A DNA stretch of 58,171 nucleotides from Priapulus caudatus. Lineage: Eukaryota; Priapulida; Priapulimorpha; Priapulimorphida; Priapulidae. The position numbers were made by a program, and so were the translations under genes. Location: assembly GCF_000485595.1 (NCBI RefSeq), contig NW_014577124.1, positions 190,746 to 248,916 of the forward strand. Direction: 5' to 3'. Below the pieces are notes generated by a model. The model searched no databases. It was not told the origin of the DNA and saw only the letters and a list, made by a program, of their open reading frames with translations. Shown piece by piece: positions 40,226 to 47,245 of the stretch (its first letter is position 1; every line of letters starts with the position of its first letter).

Positions 40226-41501
40226 TATTATTATATATATATATATATATATAATATACATACATTAGAGAAAAACACACAAATTGTACAAACACCAAAT
40301 GTATTCATAACATTGAAATCAAAATATAGATACATAGTGTCATAGATTCCATAGATCCCTTTGATCGAGCATTGCCTCGACAATGCCTCTTCCTCGGGCA
40401 ATTGATAGATTGTGTCATATTATAACCTAGTATCGTACCTTTGGTTTCATTTTCATAAACTTGAAATGTAAGTGGATCGCCAGTATTAGGGACACCACAG
40501 GGATTTAACACTAAAAGAAAAATACATGTTTGTTAACAATAGGTGTAACAGCTGTAATTAACAGATAAACATCATTCGAAATTTATACCTGGAATAAAGC
40601 CAATTGAAGCCAAACTAGCCATCTATAAACAGCTAGTGGGCTCAACCTAACGTACAACCCCCATAAATACAGCAACACATGTACAATAACGGGTGGTTAA
40701 AGTGTGGTTCAGGATGTGCCCCGAATAAAGAATTTGACACAGCTAGATGCCCCACGTACCACCATCCACCTTACTGGCACTTCCAAAGCTTGTTAGTTGT
40801 GCCTTAGCAATATTTATTAGCATAATGACATGTTGCACACATATAGCAGGGCCGGGCCTCATCTGGAGGCCAAAAGCATGATCCAGTCCCATTGCAATTG
40901 ACTACATTTGTGAAGAATATCTGTAAGGATAGTTTCCACGGCTCTCTTTTGTCCCTGTGAATCGCTGCGATCCAGAATTATTACCCAGGTTACCATCATT
41001 AAGCCTGACCATAACCAGAAACCTAACCTAATCCTAGCTCAAAGTAATAGTCATACATCTCAAGTGCGCATGTAGTGATGTTAATCTTGCAGCCTGCTCG
41101 ATAGCCTCTACCAGACTTGAACTACAGAAGTGTACGCTAACCCTAAACATACCTCATATAAAAATATAAACATAATAGTATGACAATACTAAACAACCTA
41201 AAACTAGCTCGGGTACATATATGTTATCTGCTCTTGATAGGATCATGATCAAGGGCTTGATCACGGTGATAAGCTTATCGGGTTACCCGCCTACCTGTCA
41301 TACTAGCTAGTTTGAGACAGATGCTTGCCTTAAAAATGTATTTTTCAGATAATATGCATACTTTTATATACTTTAAGCTATACTATCTGTCTAGCACTAC
41401 ACTATTAATTACAACGTAAAATCACACCGCAAAACTTGTGCATTACCTGCTAAGATCGGAACTAGCAGAAATGAAATAAGAAGGATGCTTCTCTCAATCA
41501 T
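19683..41501 (-). CDS. Divergent nine-repeat cadherin, single-pass membrane protein (27 exons)
   Basis: Cadherins are adhesion or recognition receptors whose extracellular repeats pair between cells, usually stiffened by calcium. The 27 exons listed separately here all have GT-AG borders, join in phase and give 1154 residues plus stop. Layout: signal peptide (about 1-18), nine cadherin repeats (boundaries near residues 134, 243, 349, 447, 546, 644, 745 and 844), transmembrane helix (958-982) and tail (983-1154). Repeat joints keep the P-x-F pattern (QPYF, NPIF, APAF, NPVF, PPAF), and repeats keep motifs such as YFRVDQNGDL. The canonical LDRE motif is absent, and DxNDNxP is degenerate or lost. 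Repeats 4-9 come from a triplicated four-exon block. The tail has no recognisable beta-catenin or p120 site. I cannot place it in a named cadherin subfamily; a lineage-specific or protocadherin-like family is plausible. Confidence 0.92.
19791..20939 (-). other. Last cadherin intron, nothing recognised
   Basis: AT-rich sequence. Its first 63 bases (20877-20939) would be coding if the last donor is not used. No other content is supported. Confidence 0.55.
20940..21125 (-). CDS. Cadherin exon 26: tail with internal octapeptide repeat
   Basis: The acceptor is CCCTGTAG and the donor GTGAGA, phase 0; 62 codons. It encodes RQANGSVS, RQMNGSVS and RQMNGSVQ, a 24-bp coding minisatellite, then KKRVTIGG and an acidic Trp motif DDWGGEH. 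If the donor is not used, the frame continues 20 codons to a stop at 20877 and ends DLEV. Confidence 0.85.
21489..21690 (-). CDS. Cadherin exon 25: cytoplasmic tail
   Basis: Starts after AG in CTTAGAG, which fits phase 2; the AG two bases earlier would break the frame. It encodes FMDSRSLSDLGNEPIKFYEN and then acidic, Ser-rich sequence ending KDRNKIK at the weak donor GTGCGG, phase 0. If that donor is skipped, the frame reads to a stop at 21456. Confidence 0.8.
21691..22464 (-). other. Cadherin intron with an unexplained plus-strand open stretch
   Basis: Apart from plus-strand frames of up to 100 codons at 21683-21985 that match nothing I recognise, the intron is featureless. Confidence 0.5.
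22465..22482 (-). CDS. Cadherin exon 24: 18-nt microexon
   Basis: The acceptor is CACATTAG and the donor GTGAGT, phase 2 to 2. With its neighbours it encodes NRGKVAP, a basic juxtamembrane stretch. It has canonical sites and preserves frame, but its small size makes it less certain. Skipping it would also keep the frame. Confidence 0.65.
22626..22746 (-). CDS. Cadherin exon 23: transmembrane segment
   Basis: The acceptor is CTCTGCAG and the donor GTAAGA, phase 1 to 2. A Ser/Thr stalk is followed by LIIIILACIAGVMFVAILVL and SVFLL (residues 958-982), a single uncharged helix ending in arginine. Confidence 0.95.
23095..23226. repeat. CA/CACG microsatellite next to exon 22 donor
   Basis: Alternating (CACG)n and (CA)n units end a few bases from the donor of cadherin exon 22. 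ORFs across it are artefacts. Confidence 0.9.
23231..23412 (-). CDS. Cadherin exon 22: end of repeat 9 (membrane-proximal)
   Basis: 182 nt, phase 2 to 1; acceptor AAATCAG, donor GTGAGT. It aligns with the first two thirds of exons 14 and 18 (FFEIDNAGEITMRDN, cysteine pair 914/929), then ends VVKLPELAAG instead of entering another repeat. It is the fourth block exon, shortened where the ectodomain stops. Confidence 0.93.
23972..24147 (-). CDS. Cadherin exon 21: block C third exon (repeat 8-9 joint)
   Basis: 176 nt, phase 0 to 2; acceptor TTTCTAG, donor GTGAGT. It encodes EITVVNSNNKNPVFMRDVYE and TTASDPTGRDLVYTLIG, the same length and layout as exon 13. Confidence 0.94.
24282..24366 (-). CDS. 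Cadherin exon 20: block C second exon (repeat 8)
   Basis: 85 nt, phase 2 to 0; acceptor CTTTTAG, donor GTATGT. It encodes GLLKTKTLLDHSRQRFYEMT and AEVTDGIN; LLDHSR is the nearest thing to LDRE in the protein. Confidence 0.92.
24617..24678 (-). CDS. Cadherin exon 19: block C first exon (repeat 8)
   Basis: 62 nt, phase 0 to 2; acceptor TGAACAG, donor GTACGT. It encodes DALSYNLLNASEIKDFEMTP; DFEMT is shared with exon 11. Confidence 0.92.
24679..25511 (-). other. Cadherin intron, nothing recognised
   Basis: No repeat or exon supported. Confidence 0.55.
25512..25782 (-). CDS. Cadherin exon 18: block B fourth exon (repeats 7-8)
   Basis: 271 nt, phase 2 to 0; acceptor CTCACAG, donor GTAGGT. It encodes YFAVNAAGEVWTRRDLRDLV, the cysteine pair 716/729 (ACG...PRC), LPPTPPAF and FFVLRVSAHSPAG. 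The A-x-D-x-D motif is reduced to AHSPAG. Confidence 0.94.
26040..26375. repeat. 92-bp tandem repeat abutting exon 17
   Basis: AGATATCACACGTCATA-type phrases begin at 26136, 26228 and 26320, exactly 92 bases apart. Each is preceded by a CACAGTCACAGT run and followed by an ATCAATTAA(C/T)-type spacer. The array stops about 12 bases from the exon 17 donor. Confidence 0.85.
26388..26569 (-). CDS. Cadherin exon 17: block B third exon (repeat 6-7 joint)
   Basis: 182 nt, phase 0 to 2; acceptor GACGCAG, donor GTGAAA. It encodes VVVVPSNRYNPVFSQPRYEF and ANITYRLLGYD, six bases longer than exons 13 and 21. Confidence 0.93.
26931..27015 (-). CDS. Cadherin exon 16: block B second exon (repeat 6)
   Basis: 85 nt, phase 2 to 0; acceptor ATTTCAG, donor GTAAAC. 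It encodes GVLITKKKLSFADASLYYLV and AEVTDGLQ, a paralogue of exons 12 and 20. Confidence 0.92.
27203..27264 (-). CDS. Cadherin exon 15: block B first exon (repeat 6)
   Basis: 62 nt, phase 0 to 2; acceptor TTTTCAG, donor GTGAGC. It encodes DELVYQLQNGSHVAEFSMTK, a paralogue of exons 11 and 19. Confidence 0.92.
27539..27806 (-). CDS. Cadherin exon 14: block A fourth exon (repeats 5-6)
   Basis: 268 nt, phase 2 to 0; acceptor ACGCCAG, donor GTGAGG. It encodes YFRVDQNGDLYSTDGVRDLV, a cysteine pair (residues 517 and 530, ACN...RRC), the joint LPDLPPAF and VVETSPVGTAVLRVSATDPA. Confidence 0.95.
27914..28343. repeat. TG microsatellites and assembly gap
   Basis: GT/GCGT tract at 27914-28060, pure (GT)n at about 28201-28318, then ten N at 28334-28343. 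It lies in the intron between exons 13 and 14; the gap probably reflects failure to assemble the repeat. Confidence 0.9.
28460..28635 (-). CDS. Cadherin exon 13: block A third exon (repeat 4-5 joint)
   Basis: 176 nt, phase 0 to 2; acceptor ATTTCAG, donor GTAGGT. It encodes LLSANRKNPVFSERMYTFSA and then IGSVSASDPSGTEIEYTLLD. The joint is NRKNPVF, lacking the acidic residues of DxNDNxPxF. Confidence 0.93.
28884..28968 (-). CDS. Cadherin exon 12: block A second exon (repeat 4)
   Basis: 85 nt, phase 2 to 0; acceptor ATTGCAG, donor GTAAGT. It encodes GYLISTAYLDFTVQNSYNLT and AQVSDGLY, the typical A-x-V-x-D-G strand of cadherin repeats. Confidence 0.92.
29261..29322 (-). CDS. Cadherin exon 11: block A first exon (repeat 4)
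   Basis: 62 nt, phase 0 to 2; acceptor ATTTCAG, donor GTAAGT. It encodes DDLLYTLLNSEQVTDFEMTD. Exons 15 and 19 have the same length and phase and a related sequence. Confidence 0.92.
30351..30765. repeat. G-rich minisatellite beside exon 10
   Basis: About twenty units of 18-21 bp built on GGGGGAAGTTTACCA with (T/C)GAG or CAGG variants. The array ends about 77 bases from cadherin exon 10. The plus strand has repeated runs of four to six G. Confidence 0.92.
30842..31110 (-). CDS. Cadherin exon 10: end of repeat 3 and start of repeat 4
   Basis: The acceptor is CTTGCAG and the donor GTAAGC, phase 1 to 0. It encodes GYFAIDERTGVVSTAQTLAR, VSVAGSNDHAPAF and YAVSAMENVPIGSTVLRVVA, then ADDDG. It is GC-richer than its flanks and matches the fourth exon of the later triplicated blocks in length and content (269 versus 268 nt). 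Confidence 0.95.
31797..31887 (-). CDS. Cadherin exon 9: repeat 3
   Basis: The acceptor is TGTACAG and the donor GTAAGC, phase 0 to 1. It encodes IYAEDQDTGIMSPLLYSI; AEDQD is the calcium-site motif and LLYSI the following strand. Confidence 0.9.
32679..32810 (-). CDS. Cadherin exon 8: repeat 2-3 joint
   Basis: The acceptor is TCCCCAG and the donor GTAAGT; 44 codons, phase 0. It encodes QTLIVNVIDEDNLNPIFFNG, a clear cadherin joint (DEDNLNPIF), then the first strand of repeat 3. Confidence 0.93.
33632..33733 (-). CDS. Cadherin exon 7: repeat 2
   Basis: The acceptor is CTTTCAG and the donor GTTAGT; 34 codons, phase 0. It encodes GVMLLQKSLDYRVVKSFNIT; LDYRVV stands where LDRE-x-x-x-x-Y is normal. 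Confidence 0.9.
33734..34877 (-). other. Cadherin intron with GT tract and long TA run
   Basis: GTGCGTG-type repeats at about 34270-34395 and (TA)n at about 34780-34873, the latter ending at the exon 6 donor. Confidence 0.8.
34878..34982 (-). CDS. Cadherin exon 6: repeat 2
   Basis: The acceptor is GTTTCAG and the donor GTAAAT; 35 codons, phase 0. It encodes LANLNTTIFQAQAKDNDYTF; AKDND matches the cadherin A-x-D-x-D calcium motif. Confidence 0.9.
34983..38906 (-). other. Longest cadherin intron (3.9 kb)
   Basis: Phase-0 intron between exons 5 and 6. I see no exon, RNA gene or transposon in it except a 28-bp hairpin at 37774-37834. A long regulatory intron is possible but not shown. Confidence 0.55.
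37774..37834. repeat. 28-bp stem hairpin
   Basis: The arms TATATATCAATAGTCCATAA... (37774-37801) and its complement (37807-37834) pair with one mismatch around the 5-nt loop TCTCT. Confidence 0.85.
38907..38999 (-). CDS. Cadherin exon 5: repeat 1-2 joint
   Basis: The acceptor is TTATTAG and the donor GTAAGT; 31 codons, phase 0. It encodes VTDLRLNVFVTDINNKQPYF, the best-preserved DxNDNxP-like joint in the protein, and the first strand of repeat 2. Confidence 0.93.
39322..39399 (-). CDS. Cadherin exon 4: repeat 1
   Basis: The acceptor is TTTCTAG and the donor GTAAGT; 26 codons, phase 0. It encodes IDSLEDPSQNMPITLHIKC, a strand of repeat 1 that lacks the usual V-x-A-x-D. Confidence 0.85.
39742..39878 (-). 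CDS. Cadherin exon 3: repeat 1
   Basis: The acceptor is GTTACAG and the donor GTAAGG, phase 1 to 0. It encodes DYMVGVLRLNGDDSEIS and then IGFDISSRQVYLLNDLQPW, the F-x-I-x4-Y-L-L strand pattern with LNDLQ where LDRE would be expected. Confidence 0.9.
40104..40262. repeat. TA and CA microsatellites
   Basis: (TA)n runs at about 40104-40148 and 40210-40260 with an ACACAC run between them, in the intron between exons 2 and 3. Confidence 0.85.
40439..40510 (-). CDS. Cadherin exon 2: start of repeat 1
   Basis: The acceptor is CTTTTAG and the donor GTACGA, phase 1 to 1. It encodes LNPCGVPNTGDPLTFQVYEN, the YEN being the usual glutamate-containing first strand of a cadherin repeat. Confidence 0.88.
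40511..41446 (-). other. First cadherin coding intron, nothing recognised
   Basis: No feature supported between the signal-peptide exon and exon 2. Confidence 0.55.
41447..41501 (-). CDS. Cadherin exon 1: signal peptide
   Basis: Encodes MIERSILLISFLLVPILA, a classic short signal peptide (charged start, hydrophobic core, small residue at the cleavage end). It leaves in phase 1 at donor GTAATG. The main ATG has an A at -3. Confidence 0.88.
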
Positions 41502-41594
41502 TTTGCTGCTGTACCGTTGTCATGCACGACGTTTCTCAGGTGTGCCTCGCAGTCTGCACTCTCAGTCTCAGAGCCTTCTCCAGTTACACTTGCC
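41502..41594 (-). other. Cadherin 5' UTR with overlapping upstream ORF
   Basis: On the minus strand the acceptor AATTGCAG precedes 41594, so 41502-41594 is likely 5' UTR of exon 1. An upstream ATG at 41521-41523 opens a nine-codon reading frame whose TGA (41494-41496) overlaps the main start within ATGATTGA. Any UTR exon further upstream is unresolved. Confidence 0.6.
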
Positions 41595-43029
41595 CTGCAA
41601 TTTAGCAACATAAATCATTGCTAACGATTCTATATGAGCATAAAATTAAATGTACGAGCCGTTGAACACTGTCGATACTAACACGTTTTTAAAATTCGCG
41701 CAACCAACCTCATGACCGCAGCTGTTTTTACGCCTTTCATCCATGTCCGTAGACAACAGTGTCTGAGGATCGAAAGGGGTCTTCGGAAATGAGCAGGGTT
41801 CTAATTTATGATCATGCATCGCGTCACATTCGCGTGAGCACTATCATTTTAGAAGACTAATGTTATAAGATTATAGATTAGAACTAAAAAAATATATCAT
41901 GACTAATAATATAGAATTCAAAAACCACAGTGTCAGCCTTCCATTGTCCTTTTACTGAATTTACAATAAAGACCGATAAGAATTTACAATATCTATTATA
42001 TAGATAATTATTTTTTACGTAGAATTACAGTGTCTCTATAATATATCTTTATGGCTTTTGATATAAATATGAAATTGTGGTATTCTTTTGTTTGCTTGCT
42101 TGTTTGTTCATTTGTGTGTGTGTTTATTTGTTTGATTGTTTGTTTGTTTCGTTGTTTTGCTCGACTACCTAGTACCTAGGTGGTTGGTTTGTTTGTTGAA
42201 TAGCTAGTTGGTTGGTTATTCCGTTACCGGTCCGTTCGTTTTCAATAATCTCTGCACGTACGTGGTCGTAAATAAACATAATAAAGCCTCCTCCCAAGTA
42301 AGGGTCATAATGGCGCTCTGTACGCGTGTTCTCTTTTCTGATCACGTCTTTACTTCATGCGATCATCAAGGGATATTCAAGTCACGGACGGTCTATAGGT
42401 TCCTAGGCTACGTAGCCTGAAGGTTGCAGTAAATTTACCACATGAATCTCGCTGTGTAAAAATTCTCACCTAGTCTGAAGATGTGATAAAATTGGGTTTG
42501 CCCTGTGGACTAGACCAAAAGCGGAAGACATGGGTTTGAATTGACAAGAGCACACAACAAACCATGCCAAACACGACTACATTTCATGGACCGGAATGTT
42601 TGGAATATATAAGGATTTAACATTTTCAAATCTAGTTATAGGACATTATAAAAACTCAAGTGTTTCAATACCGCATTAAAGTCTACAGCGAGCATTTTTC
42701 AACTGCTATAGTGTGACTGCAGACTACTAAGAGACAATCAGCGTATGTATCACCGCATAAGTACGCCATATAGATTTTTTCCCATTTTTCTTTTCAGTGT
42801 GACCAAGACTGCAATATATATGATGAAATGGCCGCCATGCATGGACATACTCTACCTCATTTGACTAATAGTTGAATGCATAAAAAGGAAACAGAACAGC
42901 CATGAGAACCGCGACTACACAACACACTGCACAAAACCTTGGCTAAAATGTTGCTTTTGTAATGTATGAACCGTAATTAACCGGTTAATAATTAATACGG
43001 TTAATTATTTAATAGCCTGTTGTTTAGCC
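41595..43029. other. Upstream of cadherin, no gene recognised
   Basis: Probably contains the cadherin promoter, but no core element can be assigned. A TTTG-rich stretch lies at about 42085-42205. Confidence 0.5.
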
Positions 43030-43054
43030 ACCGTAAACCAGCATCACATGCCCA

Positions 43055-43078
43055 CGCATACACACACGCGCACACGCA

Positions 43079-43109
<31 letters not shown>

Positions 43110-43260
43110 GCACAAACAAACACGCACGCACAAACAAACACGCACGCACGCACGCACGCACACACACATACACAGACACTAGCCCGACCAGGCTGTGCGA
43201 CTAATTGTCTATAGTCTAGTCTAGTCTAGTCTAGTCTAGTCTAGTCTATAGTCTAGGTAT
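43055..43260. repeat. CACG/CA microsatellite and TAGTC pentanucleotide repeat
   Basis: (CACG)n and CACAAACAAA units run to about 43175, then (TAGTC)n with seven or more copies at about 43213-43255. Degenerate TTCTAGG motifs follow to about 43440. Confidence 0.88.
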
Positions 43261-43865
43261 TCTAGGGTATTCTAACAAGGCTATTCTTCTAGGCAAATCT
43301 AATTTAATCTATTCTTAGACAATCTAATCAATCTAAAAGCAAATATAATCTATTATTCTAGGCAATTCTAACAAGGTATTCTTCTAGGCTATTCAAGTAT
43401 TCTATCCTTGCTAGGGTATTCTAACCCTAGCAATACCGTTTCTTGGAGCTAACACAGACACATACACATTCACACTCGCACAGACGCGCACGTACGCGCA
43501 CACGCACACGCACCTTATAGTTCGATGCGTGGATGCATCATGCCGGGTCAGCTACGCTGTATAATAAATGAAAGGCCCCTGCGCACACCCCATCACCCCA
43601 TCTAAAGGCAGCCGTCGGTGTAACGCGCAGCACGCCGCATACGATGATGCCCTCAGGGAATACGCGCGTTAACCAGGCGGGTCTATCTACCTGTACCCAG
43701 GTCAGCATCTGATAACACCTTCACAGATCGGCGCTGGTATACGAAGGCACACCCGTCGCCCCTCTTGATCTGTGCCGCACACCACCACGCGGGCGCTGAA
43801 CCCGGCTATGATGAACAGGCTTTATATAGGCACGGCTTATATATANNNNNNNNNNNNNNNNNNNN

Positions 43866-43930
<65 letters not shown>

Positions 43931-45859
43931 TGCATGGTGGATTGCAGTCAACAATTGATACCTATATAGCCTCTCGATAATTACCATCAATGCAGATGAG
44001 ACATTAAATAAGCAATTTCAATTTTTGTCATTTGAAAGAATGTAGTAGGCCTACTTAAGATGGCTGTCCAATGAACTTCTCCTGCCATTTAATTCTATTA
44101 TGTTAATGGTAATCTTGTAGAATTTTCACTACTAGGGGAAGTGATATACAGTTTGACTACAAACGGGCGGCGACTCTCACGTGTGCGTTCACAGTCAGTG
44201 TATATAGCCGACACAAATTGGCCGCTTCTACTTTGCCGAGTCTCTCATCGTATTCATCACCATATTTACCATACAAAACTATCACCGGGAAGACCCGTCT
44301 TCCTCATTAAATTTCCATAGGTTGCGTGCCAGCGACCAGTTACCGTCAGCGATCACAGGCGTGGAGTATTTCCATGCAGAGCGTGGATCCACCCTTGCGT
44401 TAATTCGCGTATCCGCCGGCAGGTACCTCTGACCGCGCCACCACTGCGGCAACAATAGTCAGAGATGGGGTGGGGGCGAGTGTATAATGATGCAGAGCAG
44501 GTTCAATACCCGCCACCGCCTACCCTTGCCCCTCCCCCACACTAGTACCGCACAGGTGACCGTATACGGGTGAGCATACGAGAGAGGACGCAGAATACGA
44601 CAGCGACATGGGGCATACTCGCATGGGCGGCAACGATGAGAACTTCCCTTTCTCTCTATCTACCGCTGGTATATCGTCAGCACCACAGTATATTCCACGG
44701 CACGCACGCTTATGTAGCGAGTACAGAGTCAGAGATGATCCGTACAGCTAATACCACGCGCTATGCAAAGAAAACTACTATGCACTAATAATGTAATGGC
44801 GGGAGAAAATAATACGCGCTCATGCACGTGTATTTACGTTATTCTGACGGCAGTATTATATCTACTTCCAGTTTTTAAAATTCGCATGATTTCAAGATTT
44901 TAAAATTCGCATGATTTCAAGAGTTTTGTCATTAATACCGCGGAATAAATACGAATTATTATAGTATATTATGTTGTCTTGCAGACGCTTTTACAATAAC
45001 ATTCGTACGCAATAGCTCGGTTCATCATGGTGCAAATGTAGCCACTGAATCCCTCCATAACTGGAATTGTTCAATTCATACAACTCCATAAAATCGTACT
45101 CTCAATTCCAGTTCCACTTCAGCAAGATTTTTGTATTTTTAGAATTCGCGCGTGAATGTGAATAAAAGCATCAACCTTCAGTTACATTCATTATCGGTGC
45201 GGAACTTACTGCTGTTCATACCAACAGTATTTCTTTGAAGTATGCTCTGTGAAGTTAATGCCTCATAACTATTCGATTCAGTGACTCCCTTAAGGTGATT
45301 TCCCTTTGACCTCGCATCACAGACATATACACGCGCGTACACGCCCCCTATACGGCATATCTACGCGATCGCAACATGTCCTTCTGAAACTGATCGATGA
45401 CTTTTTCAAACAAAAAGGGCGACCAAGTGCCTGCAATTTTCGTGTTTACGAACCCCGAAACTAGTTCGCCGACAGTGTCCTGTCGGCACACCGGAAGCAA
45501 TACGAACGCGCGTGACAAAATAACGTGTTAATACCGCTAGCTATCACCAGCCATCACCAGCTATCACCGATCATCTACGCGGCCCCGCACCTAAACACTG
45601 CCGCTCCGCATTGGTAGGGTGTACCACGCACCTGAGCTTCCAGTTCACCGCCTTTCACTGGCAACCTGGTAGCGAAACATGTTGTGGTCTAGGGAAAGGT
45701 GTGTGAGAGGCGTGGTGGGGCGACCTCGAACTTGCTCGCCACTGCTTTTGACCGGCAAGAACGCACACTTGACGTTATTGGTTTGACATCGCATTTCGTG
45801 GACAAGTTAGTGAAACGTAGAAATAACACAGTGTAGACTAGCAGAGCGTGTGGGGTAGG
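43261..45859. other. No gene recognised; assembly gap inside
   Basis: Twenty N at 43846-43865 are followed by a (GA)n run to 43927. A 24-bp motif (ATTCGCATGATTTCAAGA) occurs twice near 44879-44922. No coding exon is supported. Confidence 0.55.
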
Positions 45860-45992
45860 CGCGGTGAAGAAAGAAAAAAAGCGGGAGAGTGAAAGAGAGA
45901 AAGACAGCGAGACAGTGAAAGAGAGACAGAGACAGACAGAGAGAGAGAGAGAGACAAACACAGGGAAACAGAGAGACAAAAATAGATAGCGC

Positions 45993-46026
<34 letters not shown>

Positions 46027-46036
46027 GAGAGAGAGC
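45860..46036. repeat. GA-rich repeat
   Basis: GAGA and GACAGA units; low-complexity ORFs on both strands are artefacts. Confidence 0.88.
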
Positions 46037-46367
46037 CCACACCCCAGGCTAGACTGGAGTCTATTATTCCGCGAGGCTCCGTCGGGTCATACACAGCACG
46101 GTCTGAGTACAAAACAGTTCAATATATATACGGCCTGCACGCCCAAGAAAGCTCGGCGCGCCCCCACCACCTGACTCTCACCTGGCCCACTGAAAAAATT
46201 AAAATTAAGTTTTGTAAGCAACTACTTGAAAGCTTAGCGTATCGTATTTGTCAATTCGTTAAAAAACAACAAAACGCCCTTTTTATGAGCGCCTATTTAA
46301 ATGCGTGTGAATCATTCAGATCTTGCCCATAAAGGTGAAACCTGAATGTTCGCCAACTCGGTGTGGC

Positions 46368-46406
46368 CCCCCGCCTGGTGATTGTCATTCTATCACCTGG
46401 TGGGGG
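46368..46406. other. GC-rich hairpin
   Basis: CCCCCGCCTGGTGAT (46368-46382) pairs with ATCACCTGGTGGGGG (46392-46406) at 13 of 15 positions around a 9-nt loop. Confidence 0.7.
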
Positions 46407-46678
46407 TTTGGTGTTACGAGAACTCGTTTCTAGCAGATTTAACAAAGTTTAGTTCGGCATATGACATCATTGTATGTTCATTGAACTGATGTTATACGCG
46501 CAATTTTTCTACCCGCTTTCACATAATGAAGAACCCACGTTGAGTAGAGCTTTATCACGTGTACTACTACCCTTACGTTACAGCTGGAGTAAGAGACGTC
46601 CAACCCTAGCTGTACAATAATTAGGATATACACGCATTGGCGCGTATATACACGTATACAGACGTATACTACATCAAT

Positions 46679-46718
46679 ATCAGGAGTAGATAATAGGGAA
46701 TTATTATCTACTCCTGAT
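46679..46718. repeat. Perfect 17-bp hairpin
   Basis: ATCAGGAGTAGATAATA (46679-46695) and its exact reverse complement (46702-46718) flank a 6-nt loop. The same 17-mer recurs singly at 54316-54332. Confidence 0.85.
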
Positions 46719-47057
46719 CAATATCCAACATAAAGCACGTAACTTGCCTCGTGAGCACAATATCTTAGCCTGGTATGTATCGATAGATTTGAGCTTACAT
46801 GCTGTTTCTGTGCTAATTATAGCGAATCTATTGTCAGAACATTATTGATTAGATATTAGCTATTACGGAAGTACATGGCCAATGTCTAACAGCCATAGTG
46901 ATTAATCAGTATTGTTATTGATTTATCAAGAATCATATAGCTATCAAATCGACAGGCCTCATCACCATGAACATGGTCACTGTTGATATAATTCTGAAAA
47001 GGGCCCAGGCATGGCGTGTGTTATAATGGTGACGTTATTGGGTAAACACCATTAAAG

Positions 47058-47245
47058 ATACACGCCCACGCACACACACGCTCGCACACACGCACGCACC
47101 CGCACGCTCACACACACGCACGCGCGCACGAACGCACTCACACACAGGCACACGCGCGCATGCACGCCCACACGTACATACTCGCACATTTGCGCGTATA
47201 CGCACATACGCACACACATACATAATCGCACACGCACGCACGCAC
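47058..47245. repeat. CA/CG-rich microsatellite
   Basis: Alternating CACGCACA units; ORFs across it are artefacts. Confidence 0.85.

Noticed and set aside
44495-44525. GGTTCAATACC resembling a tRNA B box
   Set aside because: No matching A box or acceptor stem upstream, and the consensus C after the variable base is missing.
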